In this document: positions 15,303 to 23,632 of the stretch, one piece after another
Position numbering within the stretch: position 1 is the first letter of the stretch
How the letters are laid out: each line of letters opens with the position of its first letter
Assembly: GCF_000429685.1 (NCBI RefSeq)
Contig: NZ_KE386940.1
Location: forward strand, 62,001-126,000
Direction: 5' to 3'
Length of the DNA: 64,000 bases
Source: Salibacterium aidingense DSM 18341
Lineage (GTDB): Bacteria; Bacillota; Bacilli; Bacillales; Marinococcaceae
The notes under the pieces: generated by a model
What the model was told of the DNA's origin: nothing
Database searches by the model: none
Seen by the model: only the letters and a program-made list of their open reading frames with translations
Made by a program: the position numbers and the translations under genes

Positions 15303-16531
15303 ACGAAGCGGAAGTCGTTATTATCGGCGCAGGGCCTGCCGGTTTAAGCGCGGCAATTCAATCAGCCCGCTGCGGTTTGCGTGTGACAGTATTGGATGAA
15401 TTCATGAAACCGGGAGGACGCCTGCTTGGCCAGCTGCATGAAGAGAAGAAAGGAGTATGGTGGAACGGGATTGAGGAAGCTGATCGATTATATGAGGACG
15501 CGGTAAACAGCGGGGTCCATATACGTTTAGGAACAACCGTTTATCATATCGAAAAGGAAAACCGGTGGGTGACAGAAACATCGGAAGGAACCTGGGAATC
15601 ACGCTGCTTACTGCTTGCTGCCGGCGCGGCTGAAACACCGCTTCCGATAAGCGGATGGACTCTGCCGGGCGTCATGTCTATTGGAGCTGCGCAGGTCATG
15701 ACGAATGTGCACCGGGTGACACCGGGCAATAAAGGAATCATTATAGGGATTAATCCGTTGACGATGGCAATCGCAAGAGAACTGCAGCTCGCCGGCGTGG
15801 AGATAGAAGGTATTTATATTCCTCCCTATGAAAAGAAGTTCCGGCAGATGGAAACTCCTGAACAGATACTCGCCGGTATGCAGCGCATGGCCCATTTGGC
15901 TCCTTCCTTTCTCCTGAGGGTGGGAAGCAGATTTCTGGTGAACCAATGGACGAGGCAGAAAGCTATTCAATTTTATCCCAAAAAAGGGTTGTCTGTCTGG
16001 GGCATTCCCATTCATTTTGATAAAACGGTCACAAAGATTATTGGGGAGAACGAGGTGAAGGGCGGATTTATTTCGTCCATCAACGCGGAAGGAATTATTA
16101 AGGAAGAGGAGCAGTACAGGAAAGAGGTGGATTTTGTCTGTATTTCCGGCGGATTATATCCCCTGGTGGAACTGGCAGCGGTGGCAGGCTGTCCGTTTTA
16201 TCTTATTCCGGAACTGGGCGGACATATCCCGCTTCACAACCAAACGATGCATACGCCGGTGGAGGGATTGTTTGTTGCAGGAAATATTACCGGGATTGAA
16301 TCGGCGAAAATAGCGATGGTCCAAGGGGAAACGGCTGGCTTATCAATGGGGAAAGCTGTAAACGGTACTTCCAGGGACATAGAGGAGAAACTGCACCAGA
16401 GTGTGCAAAATGAAAAACGGATCAGGGCGGAAGCGCTCATTCAGTTTCACCCGGAGGTTAAAAAGGGAAGAGAAAAAATGCACGAGCTGTGGCAGAATTA
16501 TGTCAAAGAATCAGCAGCGGCAAAGGAATAG
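15299..16531 (+). CDS. Pyridine-nucleotide-disulphide-type FAD oxidoreductase, probable D-hydroxyproline dehydrogenase alpha subunit
   Basis: This 410-residue flavoprotein begins with VVIIGAGPAGLSAAIQSARCG, has a second Rossmann segment (NKGIIIGINPLTMAIARELQ) and a C-terminal GLFVAGNITGIESAKIA FAD motif. It resembles HcnB/OoxA and alpha subunits of heteromeric D-hydroxyproline/proline dehydrogenases, which pass electrons from the beta flavoprotein through Fe-S clusters to the respiratory chain. The start at 15299 is set by the 4-nt overlap with the previous gene and GGGGGGAGG upstream; a longer frame from 15176 would lie inside that gene. The final residues do not carry the Cys-rich BFD domain, which is here a separate gene at 14710. 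Confidence 0.85.
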   Translation: MNEAEVVIIGAGPAGLSAAIQSARCGLRVTVLDEFMKPGGRLLGQLHEEKKGVWWNGIEEADRLYEDAVNSGVHIRLGTTVYHIEKENRWVTETSEGTWESRCLLLAAGAAETPLPISGWTLPGVMSIGAAQVMTNVHRVTPGNKGIIIGINPLTMAIARELQLAGVEIEGIYIPPYEKKFRQMETPEQILAGMQRMAHLAPSFLLRVGSRFLVNQWTRQKAIQFYPKKGLSVWGIPIHFDKTVTKIIGENEVKGGFISSINAEGIIKEEEQYRKEVDFVCISGGLYPLVELAAVAGCPFYLIPELGGHIPLHNQTMHTPVEGLFVAGNITGIESAKIAMVQGETAGLSMGKAVNGTSRDIEEKLHQSVQNEKRIRAEALIQFHPEVKKGREKMHELWQNYVKESAAAKE

Positions 16532-16533
16532 AT

Positions 16534-16573
16534 AAAAAGGGCAGTCCCTGCAAGACAGGGGCTGCCCTTTTTT
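16534..16573. terminator. Bidirectional terminator between convergent hydroxyproline operons
   Basis: AAAAAGGGCAG-CCCTG pairs with CAGGG-CTGCCCTTTTT around a short loop. There are A/T tracts on both sides, so it serves both strands. Confidence 0.9.
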
Positions 16574-18014
16574 ACAGCTGCCATCCGTAGTTGACAGCGC
16601 AGGTCTTGGTTTCACTGTAGAAAGACAGGGCCGCCTGTCCCTGTTCTCTCGTATGGGAACTGGATTCTTTCATGCCTCCAAAAGGAGCCTGATATTCGAC
16701 ACCGGCGGTTTCCTGGTTGACCCGCACCATACCGGCATTTGTTTCCTCGAGGAAGCGGTGGGCTTCTGATAGATTGTTGGTGAAAACAGAAGCGCTTAAA
16801 CCAAATACTGTATCATTGCTAAGGGAAATGGCCTCGTGGGTATCCGACGCCGAAACAAGCACGATAATAGGACCAAATGTTTCCTCCCGCCAGAGCTCAT
16901 GACTGGTGTCGATGGCTTCTACAATAAGCGGAGAAATAAAGTAGCCGTGCTGGCTTGGAATATCTGCTTCTGCGATCACGTTTCCATCTTTTTTGGCGAG
17001 CGCGTGGTAATGCCTGACCTTTTCAAACTGTTCCTTTGAAGCCACAGGGCCGGAATAGGCTTCTTCCTCTCGGGCTGGTTTAACCTGCACATGCTGCATT
17101 TCCTGAAGCAGAGCTTCTTTCAGTTTTTCTTTTACACCCTCTTCCACAATGACCCGGCTGGTGGCGGTACATTTCTGCCCGGCAGAACGGAAGGCGCCAC
17201 TGAGAAGGGCTGCAGCTGTTTTTTTCATATCTGCATCTTTTAATACAATCGCTGGATTTTTCCCGCCCATTTCTGTTTGATACTTAATATTGCGTGCTGC
17301 GCACGTTTTCGCTGCCTTTCTGCCAACCTCGGTAGAGCCGGTGAAGCTGAGGGCATCTATGGAGGCCTCCTCCAGGAGGTGCTGCCCAACTTCCCGGCCT
17401 CGGCCGATAAGGAGATTAATCAGACCATCCGGCACTCCGGCTTCTTTAAACACTTCCATCATTTTATATGCAGTTAATGATGCGTTTTCTGCCGGCTTCC
17501 AGATTACAGCGTTCCCACAAATCAAGGCCGGGGCTATTTTCCATACAGGGATCGCTGCCGGGAAGTTCCATGGGGTAATCACGCCGACAACACCCAGTGG
17601 GACACGTTTTGCATATTGGAGCACGTGCGGGGCGCTGGATGGTATCGTATCTCCATCGGGACGGACACCTTCCGCCGCGTAATATTTGAAAAGTTGAACA
17701 GCCCGCTGTACCTCTCCTTTCATTTCCGTGATCGGCTTTCCCATTTCGTCACTTCCGGCTGCAGCGATTTCCGCGGCATGGGTACTGATGGCATCCGCCA
17801 GTTGATAGAGCAGCTGGCTTTTTTGCGCGCCAGTTTTTGCGCCCCATTCTTTCTGGGCAGAAACGGCAGCCTGTTCCGCCTTCCTTACTGATTCTTTTGG
17901 ACTGTACATGATGGTTCCTACTTGGCTGGTGAGATCGGACGGGTTCCATACTTGTTTTTCACCAACGGTTTCCTGCATTTCTTTTCCGTTTATTATACTG
18001 ACGGCTGTAATCAT
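16572..18014 (-). CDS. Aldehyde dehydrogenase, probable 2-oxoglutarate semialdehyde dehydrogenase
   Basis: This 480-residue NAD(P)-dependent aldehyde dehydrogenase carries the family motifs: PWNFPAAIPVWKIAPAL, FTGSTEVG, the catalytic glutamate in TEMGGKNP and the nucleophile cysteine in SAGQKCTATSR. In hydroxyproline degradation this position is held by 2-oxoglutarate (alpha-ketoglutaric) semialdehyde dehydrogenase, which feeds 2-oxoglutarate into the TCA cycle. Its upstream neighbour is the deaminase that makes the semialdehyde. The gap to that gene is 12 nt, and AAGGAGG precedes the ATG. The substrate is inferred from context. Confidence 0.88.
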   Translation of the reverse strand: MITAVSIINGKEMQETVGEKQVWNPSDLTSQVGTIMYSPKESVRKAEQAAVSAQKEWGAKTGAQKSQLLYQLADAISTHAAEIAAAGSDEMGKPITEMKGEVQRAVQLFKYYAAEGVRPDGDTIPSSAPHVLQYAKRVPLGVVGVITPWNFPAAIPVWKIAPALICGNAVIWKPAENASLTAYKMMEVFKEAGVPDGLINLLIGRGREVGQHLLEEASIDALSFTGSTEVGRKAAKTCAARNIKYQTEMGGKNPAIVLKDADMKKTAAALLSGAFRSAGQKCTATSRVIVEEGVKEKLKEALLQEMQHVQVKPAREEEAYSGPVASKEQFEKVRHYHALAKKDGNVIAEADIPSQHGYFISPLIVEAIDTSHELWREETFGPIIVLVSASDTHEAISLSNDTVFGLSASVFTNNLSEAHRFLEETNAGMVRVNQETAGVEYQAPFGGMKESSSHTREQGQAALSFYSETKTCAVNYGWQL

Positions 18015-18026
18015 TAAGAAACCTCC

Positions 18027-18911
18027 TTACTGAGAGATGGTTGTTCCTTTTGCATAATGGAAATCTGCTTTGATGGAGGCATAGTAGTCATCCGGGAGCG
18101 GCAGACGCGGCGGGCGTGTCGGGCCGCAGTCCTGTCCGGCAAGTTTTGCCATGTATTTGATGGACTGAACGAGCTGCGGATTGGCATCATAATGAAACAA
18201 CGGCAATAATTTTCGATACAGAGCCAGCCCTTTTTCGATTTCCCCTTTTCTGCCATAGTGGAATAGCTCGCAGCCTTCCACTGGCAGGGCATTGGGGACG
18301 CCTGAAATCCAGCCGGTGGCTCCGGATAACGCTCCTTCAAAGGCTAAATCATCTACGCCGATCATTACCTCCAGATTTGTTTTTTCTAAGATGTCGTGCA
18401 CGCGCCGGACGTCACCGGAAAATTCCTTAACCCCAACAATATTTTCAAATTGACCGATTTCTTTCAGCAATTCCGGTGTGAGATCTGTCGGGTAATCGTG
18501 AGGATTGTTATAGGCTATAACGGGCAGGCCGACATCAGACAGGGCTTCATAGTGAGCGAGTATTTCGTGTTTCATCGGGTTATAGTTGATGGGCGGAAGT
18601 GCCATCAGGCCGGCCGCTCCTGCATCTTTGGCGTGGCGGGCCCACTTCGTCACCTGCCTGGTTGAAGGAGCGCCGGTCCCCACCATAACAGGGACACGGC
18701 CGGCAGCAGCTTCAATTACTGTTTCAACCACCTTAACCCGTTCTGTTTCTTCGAGGGTGGCGTACTCGCCAAGTGATCCTCCCGGAATTAAACCATCCAC
18801 CCCCTGATCAATTAACCATTTGCAGAATGTCTGCAGTCGTTGATAATCGACTTCTTGATTCTCGTCAAAAGGAGTAATCAAGGCAATATATACTCCGTCG
18901 AAATAAGCCAT
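18027..18911 (-). CDS. DHDPS-family lyase, probable 1-pyrroline-4-hydroxy-2-carboxylate deaminase
   Basis: This 294-residue class I aldolase-fold protein has the Schiff-base lysine (Lys162 in IVGVKEFSG), the tyrosine in VIAYNNPHD (Tyr134) and a GSLGEY motif near residue 45. Members of the dihydrodipicolinate synthase family in hydroxyproline clusters deaminate and dehydrate 1-pyrroline-4-hydroxy-2-carboxylate to 2-oxoglutarate semialdehyde. The gene context (epimerase, D-hydroxyproline dehydrogenase, aldehyde dehydrogenase) makes this more likely than lysine biosynthesis or sialic-acid lyase. The start at 18911 gives the normal family N-terminus (MAYFDGVYIALITPF). Its promoter is the -24/-12 element at 18952. 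Confidence 0.85.
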   Translation of the reverse strand: MAYFDGVYIALITPFDENQEVDYQRLQTFCKWLIDQGVDGLIPGGSLGEYATLEETERVKVVETVIEAAAGRVPVMVGTGAPSTRQVTKWARHAKDAGAAGLMALPPINYNPMKHEILAHYEALSDVGLPVIAYNNPHDYPTDLTPELLKEIGQFENIVGVKEFSGDVRRVHDILEKTNLEVMIGVDDLAFEGALSGATGWISGVPNALPVEGCELFHYGRKGEIEKGLALYRKLLPLFHYDANPQLVQSIKYMAKLAGQDCGPTRPPRLPLPDDYYASIKADFHYAKGTTISQ

Positions 18912-18951
18912 CCCTTTCTCATCCTTTCTATAATGGGTCTGCCTATTTTTA

Positions 18952-18969
18952 ATGCAAAAATGATGCCAC
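18952..18969 (-). promoter_or_regulatory. Sigma-54 (-24/-12) promoter of the deaminase-aldehyde dehydrogenase operon
   Basis: On the minus strand the sequence reads GTGGCATCATTTTTGCAT, with GG and GC separated by exactly 10 nt. It is ~40 bp upstream of the deaminase start. No copy of the tandem UAS was found near it. Confidence 0.78.
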
Positions 18970-18989
18970 ATCTGTAGGACAGATGCGGC
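18957..18989 (-). terminator. Probable terminator of the sigma-54 activator gene, overlapping the next promoter
   Basis: Arms GCCACATCTGT (18965-18975) and ACAGATGCGGC (18979-18989) match at 10 of 11 positions around a 3-nt loop. On the minus strand they are followed by ATTTTT. The stem ends 15 nt after the activator stop codon and overlaps the -24 element of the deaminase promoter. Confidence 0.55.
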
Positions 18990-19003
18990 TCGATCTATGT
19001 GTA

Positions 19004-20752
19004 TTATAAATGTTCCAGATGATGCCGGTTTAATTTATTGTACAGGGTGGCCCTGGAGACCCCCAGTGTTTTCGCAGCCATGTTGCGGCTGCCCTGTTCT
19101 TTTTCGAGAGCTTTGCGGATAATCGATTTTTCATGTCGTTCCATTTCTTCCTTCAGGGACAGCAGAGGAACTGAAGGTGCTTTGCTGTTTTCTTCCATAG
19201 AAGGAGAGGTAGGTCCAGGATTCTGGTGCAGCCGGTCAGGAAGATCTCTTGGTTCGACGACTTGATTGGAGCTGAATACGACAATGTGCTCGATCACATT
19301 TTTCAGTTCTCTTATGTTACCGGGCCAGGAATATTCCATTAACAGCTGCATAGCTTCCGGGGAGATCAGTTCGATCTGCCGCTGATATTTACTGGCTATT
19401 TCATACAGGTATAAATGAGCGATGTCTACAATATCATCCCGACGTTCCCGCAGCGGCGGTATCGTTAATGGAATGGTGTTGAGCCGGTAATACAGATCTT
19501 CCCGGAACCTGCCATCATCCACTAACTTTTCAAGATTCTTGTTAGTGGCTGCCACAATACGGCAGTCTACTTTTAACTCTTTTGTTCCGCCTACGGGAAA
19601 ATAATAATTTTCCTGCAGCACTCTTAAAAATTTCACCTGCATGTCAAACGGAAGTTCTCCGATTTCATCAAGAAACAGGGTGCCGCCTTTAGCCAGCTCA
19701 ATTTTTCCCGCCTTTCCTTTATTTAAGGCACCGGAAAAAGCGCCCTTTTCATACCCAAACAGCTCACTTTCAAACAAGGTCGGGGAAATGGCCCCGCAGT
19801 TAATAGCAATAAAGGGAGCTGATTTTGGTTCCCTGATTTGGTGAACGGCCTTAGCGAATAACTCTTTCCCTACCCCCGTTTCTCCGTAAATAAGGATCGT
19901 TGCTTCCGTAGAAGATACCTTTTTAATTTTTTCTTTCACCTCATCCAGTTCCTTGCTATTGCCATTAATCATCATAAAGGGATCAGGTTCAGCGTTCAGA
20001 TTCTGCATTTTCTGCTCCAAATCGCTGATTTTCTGGTTCGCCTGAAACAATTCCCGGTGAAGCTGCACATGACTGGTGACATCCACCTCAGCAGCAACCG
20101 CTCCGACGATGTCTTCATGTAAATAAATAGGTTTGGCATTGATAAGTACAAATAAATCGGGGCGGGGCTGGTGCTGAAATCGTTGATAGGATTTTCCGGA
20201 ATAGAGAGAATCTCGGCATTTTAACATGGATTCCTGGAAAAATTCCGTCATCGGCTTCCCCAGAATGTCTTCTTTTTTAATGGAAAATATCTGTTCCGCC
20301 CCGGACGTCCAGACGACGGTCCGTTCGTGTTCATCAATCATTGAAATAGAGGCATCCATTGTGTCTATCATCGTATCGAAATATGCCTTCAGATAGGAGT
20401 AGGAATGGTGAAAAGCAAAGAGAGCCTGTTTGATATCCAATATTCCTTCTGTTTGGCCGAACTTATTTATTACCACAGCTTTTTCCGATGTTTTGCATAC
20501 AGAAAGAAGTTCTTCTAAAGAAGCGGACGAAGTTAATACAGGCAGTTTTGTAGAAAAAGTCAAAATGATTTCCTTTGTCAGCTGTACATTTGTTGAGCCC
20601 CCGCAGAGACATACATAATAGGTTTCATTATAAAAATAAATGATTTCCCGATAATGTCCCTCACGAAAAGCAGATCGAATGTCTTCCCAAGTCGTGAAGA
20701 TTTGCACGTTTTCATCAACGAGTTCCCGCAGTTCAGGAAGATGATGCCGCAT
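19004..20752 (-). CDS. Sigma-54-dependent transcriptional activator of hydroxyproline catabolism
   Basis: This 582-residue activator has an N-terminal sensory region of ~120 residues without a firm family call (a CBS-like GILDIKQAL segment is near 103-111) and a PAS domain at about 125-230. The AAA+ domain spans about 262-500: Walker A GETGVGKE at 290-297, GAFSGA at 337-342 (a variant of GAFTGA), Walker B GGTLFLDE at 356-363 and arginine finger region RFREDLYYR. A Fis-type helix-turn-helix (SRNMAAKTLGVSRATLYNKL) ends the protein. Such proteins bind distant sites and drive sigma-54 RNA polymerase. Three sigma-54 promoters surround it. AGAAGGAGC precedes the start. PrdR-like activators of proline metabolism are the nearest concept known to me. 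Confidence 0.9.
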   Translation of the reverse strand: MRHHLPELRELVDENVQIFTTWEDIRSAFREGHYREIIYFYNETYYVCLCGGSTNVQLTKEIILTFSTKLPVLTSSASLEELLSVCKTSEKAVVINKFGQTEGILDIKQALFAFHHSYSYLKAYFDTMIDTMDASISMIDEHERTVVWTSGAEQIFSIKKEDILGKPMTEFFQESMLKCRDSLYSGKSYQRFQHQPRPDLFVLINAKPIYLHEDIVGAVAAEVDVTSHVQLHRELFQANQKISDLEQKMQNLNAEPDPFMMINGNSKELDEVKEKIKKVSSTEATILIYGETGVGKELFAKAVHQIREPKSAPFIAINCGAISPTLFESELFGYEKGAFSGALNKGKAGKIELAKGGTLFLDEIGELPFDMQVKFLRVLQENYYFPVGGTKELKVDCRIVAATNKNLEKLVDDGRFREDLYYRLNTIPLTIPPLRERRDDIVDIAHLYLYEIASKYQRQIELISPEAMQLLMEYSWPGNIRELKNVIEHIVVFSSNQVVEPRDLPDRLHQNPGPTSPSMEENSKAPSVPLLSLKEEMERHEKSIIRKALEKEQGSRNMAAKTLGVSRATLYNKLNRHHLEHL

Positions 20753-20787
20753 AGATAGGATGCTCCTTCTGTATAAGTGTTTAGATA

Positions 20788-20816
20788 ATTTTACAGTAGT
20801 TATAGAAAAGTGTAAA
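20788..20816 (-). promoter_or_regulatory. Sigma-A promoter of the sigma-54 activator gene
   Basis: On the minus strand a -35 TTTACA (20811-20816) and a -10 TAAAAT (20788-20793) are 17 bp apart, ~36 bp upstream of the start codon. Confidence 0.55.
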
Positions 20817-20826
20817 ATATTTTAGA
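20811..20826. promoter_or_regulatory. UAS-like inverted repeat over the activator promoter
   Basis: TGTAAAATATTTTAGA is a near-perfect inverted repeat (arms TGTAAAA and TTTTAGA). It resembles the GTCTAAA/TTTAGAC site at 14610 and overlaps the -35 box, so it could mediate autoregulation. Confidence 0.35.
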
Positions 20827-21207
20827 ATTTTTTGTATTCCTATCAGGAATGGGGATGCTTTCACAAAGAAGTCAAAAGTCCCAGAATTGAAGAAGTGGAA
20901 AATTGGGAATACAATAGCTGCTTAAATACAGAGAAGTTCCAATGTTTTCTGACATGGATCCCAGTGATACAGGGGATGTTTTCTCATTTAAGGGGGCTGC
21001 AGCACGTGAATCGATATATCAATGAGATAAAACAACTGCTGAAAAACACTGCAGGTGTCAGGTGGAGCCGAAGACGGGCATCCCTCAGACTTGTGTTCCG
21101 GAGCTTTCTTTACGAAAAATTAGAGTAAATTAAATAATATATTTATAATCTCTTCACATTCTTTTCTTACAATGCAGGGAGATGCTAGGAAAAGGATGTG
21201 AAGGGTA
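20827..21207. other. Intergenic region without a recognised gene
   Basis: The only long open frame here (from a TTG near 20832) has no ribosome site and no familiar sequence. A TATAAT at 21144-21149, ~60 bp before the S-layer-type gene, may be its -10 box; no convincing -35 was found. The stretch may hold remnants of a lost gene, but nothing can be named. Confidence 0.4.
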
Positions 21208-23391
21208 ATGAAAAAATCATTTTTAAGGTTTACGGCAGCAGGCAGTCTCCTGCTGACAGCCGTTTCCCCTTCCGCTGTACTTGCGGAAACGTCTTCCTTT
21301 TTTCAGTATGGAGAGGAAGAACTTAGTGTTTCACAAATCGCCCAGTATGACAGTATGGCAGGGGAGGGCGGTACAGAAATAATGGCCTATGATGCTGGAT
21401 CGGAAAAAGCATTCATTACGAATGGAGCCGAAGCAGGACTTGATATTGTTTCTTTTTCTTCGTTAGGCTCCGGACAATATCAGCAGCTTGAATCAAGGAA
21501 GCGGATTCAGGTGTCGGAGTTTGGGCTAGAACAAGTCGACGATATTACGAGTGTGGCCGCTCATCCAAACGAAGACTTGATCGCCTTATCCGTGGTCAGT
21601 GCCCCGAAAACAGATCCCGGCTATGTCGTGTTTTTGACAAAGGATGGAGAATACATAAAAGCGGTGCAGGCCGGAGCGCTGCCGGATATGGTAACGTTTA
21701 CTCCGGATGGCACGAAACTTCTCGCTGCGAATGAAGGAGAACCGAGTGATGATTACAGGGTGGATCCGGAAGGGTCGATTTCTATCATTGATATTATGGA
21801 GGGAAGTCCGGCGGCTGAAGCGAAAACCCTATCTTTTTCAGAGGACAAACTGGATGAAAGTGTAAGGACGAGTTCAAGAGGAACCGTGCTGCAGCAGTTG
21901 GAGCCGGAATATATCACGATAACGGAGGACAGCCGTACGGCTTATGCCGCTTTGCAGGAAAACAACGCCATCGCTGAAATCAATCTTGAAACCGAAACAA
22001 TAGACAGCGTGAAAGGGCTTGGTGTGAAAGATCATTCGGTGCCCGGCAATGAGCTGGATGGGGTGGAAAACGGCAGCATGGAAATCGAAACCCTTCCGCT
22101 GCTGGGACTGTATATGCCGGACGCCATCGATACATTTACAGCAGACGGGCAGACTTATATTGTCACACCGAATGAAGGAGACGCCCGGGATTATGAGGCC
22201 TATTCGGAAGAGGTGGAAATCGGAGATATTATAGACTCGATAGACTTGAATGCCGATCATTATGAAGGATACACCCAGGAAGAGCTGGATGAGAGGATCG
22301 AAAACGGGCTTCTCGAAAAAATGGAAGATACCGAAATCACTGCAGAAAACGGAGAAGTGGATGGCACGTACGAAGCACTTTATTCTTACGGTGCCCGCAG
22401 TTTTTCCATTTTTGACGCAGAAACGATGGATCTTGTTTATGACAGCGGCTCGGAGATAGAAGAAATTACAGCGGAAGCGCTGCCGGAGCATTTTAATACC
22501 AACAACGATGAATTAGAATTTAACGGGCGCAGTGATGCGAAAGGCCCGGAACCGGAGACGACCGTGACCGGAGAGGTGGATGGAACAACCTATGCATTTA
22601 CCGCGCTGGAACGCTTCAGTGCCGTGATGGTCTATGATATAACGGATCCGGCGGATGCTTCGTTTGTTACGATGATGTCAAGCCGTGATTTCTCCGAGGA
22701 TATAGCCGGTGATGTGGCTCCGGAGGGATTAACCTTTATTTCTGCTTCTGACAGCTCTACGGGAGAAGCACTGCTGGCAGCGACTCACGAAATGTCCGGA
22801 ACCATCGCGGTGTATGAATTGTCCGGAAAGACTGGAGAAAACGGGTCGGTCTTTCAGGATATCGACAAAGATTACTGGGCCTATCCCCATATTAAAGAAC
22901 TTCAGGAAAATGGCATTGTAACCGGCCGGACGGATGGCACATTTGCTCCTTCCGAAGAGGTAACGCGGGCTCAGTTCGCGGTCATGCTCAGCCGGGCGCT
23001 CGACCTGGAACAGGATTCGGACCGGGATGGCGTTTTTGAAGACGTGCCGGAATGGGCGGCAGATGAAGTAAAGGCGGTGTATGAGGCCGGAATTGCGACC
23101 GGAAAAACAAACGGAAGATTTGTCCCGCAGGATTCCATCACCAGAGAGCAGATGGCGGCTATGCTGGTACGTGCTTACGAATACCAAACCGGGGAAACTG
23201 CAGAAGCAGCGGAGATTTCTTATAACGATAGAGACAGCATCAGCAGCTATGCTCATGATTCGGTGGAAAAAGCAGCCGGTCTCGAATGGATGACAGGCAC
23301 CGGGGACGGAATGTTTCAGCCTAAAGAAGCAAGCACCCGGGCCCAGGCGGCAAAAGTAATTTCTATGTTAAAGCATGATCTGGAGGAATAA
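21208..23391 (+). CDS. S-layer-anchored choice-of-anchor I family protein
   Basis: This 727-residue secreted protein starts with a signal peptide (MKKSFLRFTAAGSLLLTAVSPSAVLAE, cleavage near residue 26). Residues ~35-545 form a beta-propeller-like region with segments such as LPDMVTFTPDGTKLLAANEGEPS and TYIVTPNEGDARDY, typical of the choice-of-anchor I family often fused to phosphatase or nuclease domains. No such enzyme domain is seen. The last ~170 residues hold three SLH domains that bind pyruvylated secondary cell-wall polymer. The protein is strongly acidic, as expected of an exposed protein in a salt-adapted cell. A GAAGGG ribosome site precedes the ATG. Its molecular function is unknown. 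Confidence 0.82.
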   Translation: MKKSFLRFTAAGSLLLTAVSPSAVLAETSSFFQYGEEELSVSQIAQYDSMAGEGGTEIMAYDAGSEKAFITNGAEAGLDIVSFSSLGSGQYQQLESRKRIQVSEFGLEQVDDITSVAAHPNEDLIALSVVSAPKTDPGYVVFLTKDGEYIKAVQAGALPDMVTFTPDGTKLLAANEGEPSDDYRVDPEGSISIIDIMEGSPAAEAKTLSFSEDKLDESVRTSSRGTVLQQLEPEYITITEDSRTAYAALQENNAIAEINLETETIDSVKGLGVKDHSVPGNELDGVENGSMEIETLPLLGLYMPDAIDTFTADGQTYIVTPNEGDARDYEAYSEEVEIGDIIDSIDLNADHYEGYTQEELDERIENGLLEKMEDTEITAENGEVDGTYEALYSYGARSFSIFDAETMDLVYDSGSEIEEITAEALPEHFNTNNDELEFNGRSDAKGPEPETTVTGEVDGTTYAFTALERFSAVMVYDITDPADASFVTMMSSRDFSEDIAGDVAPEGLTFISASDSSTGEALLAATHEMSGTIAVYELSGKTGENGSVFQDIDKDYWAYPHIKELQENGIVTGRTDGTFAPSEEVTRAQFAVMLSRALDLEQDSDRDGVFEDVPEWAADEVKAVYEAGIATGKTNGRFVPQDSITREQMAAMLVRAYEYQTGETAEAAEISYNDRDSISSYAHDSVEKAAGLEWMTGTGDGMFQPKEASTRAQAAKVISMLKHDLEE

Positions 23392-23481
23392 CTATTTGAT
23401 CTAATCCGGGCCGAGGAGGAAATCGATCGCTCCAAAGATGACACCTTCTTCTGCGGACAAGATCTCCGAACGAATTTTCAA

Positions 23482-23520
23482 AGGGCTGCTCCATTTGTGG
23501 AGGAGCTCCTTTTTTTCTTT
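23482..23520 (+). terminator. Terminator downstream of the SLH protein gene
   Basis: An imperfect stem (GGGCTGCTCCA with TGGAGGAGCTCC) around TTTG is followed by seven T residues. It lies ~90 nt past the stop codon. Confidence 0.7.
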
Positions 23521-23528
23521 TGAAATTC

Positions 23529-23556
23529 TTGACATAGCCGCAGGAATCGTTAAAAT
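23529..23556 (+). promoter_or_regulatory. Sigma-A promoter of htpG
   Basis: TTGACA at 23529-23534 and TAAAAT at 23551-23556 are separated by 16 bp. The expected start of transcription is just before the CIRCE element. Confidence 0.75.
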
Positions 23557-23570
23557 ATGAATTGGGTTAA

Positions 23571-23597
23571 TTAGCACTCGGACAAGCAGAGTGCTAA
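23571..23597 (+). promoter_or_regulatory. CIRCE element (HrcA operator) upstream of htpG
   Basis: TTAGCACTC, nine bases, GAGTGCTAA: a perfect match to the CIRCE consensus bound by the heat-shock repressor HrcA. It lies between the promoter and the ribosome site. Confidence 0.95.
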
Positions 23598-23632
23598 AAA
23601 ATTGTCGGAATTTGCAAGGAGGGACTATTCTC

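Noticed and set aside
20832-21128. Open frame of 98 codons between the sigma-54 activator and the SLH protein gene
   Set aside because: It starts with TTG, has no ribosome site, and the product has no recognisable features.
21150-21175. PhoP-box-like TTCACA and TTACAA upstream of the SLH protein gene
   Set aside because: The pitch is 14 nt instead of about 11 and there are only two units.
21874-22491. Long leftward open frame (205 codons)
   Set aside because: It is antisense to the SLH protein gene and has no ribosome site.
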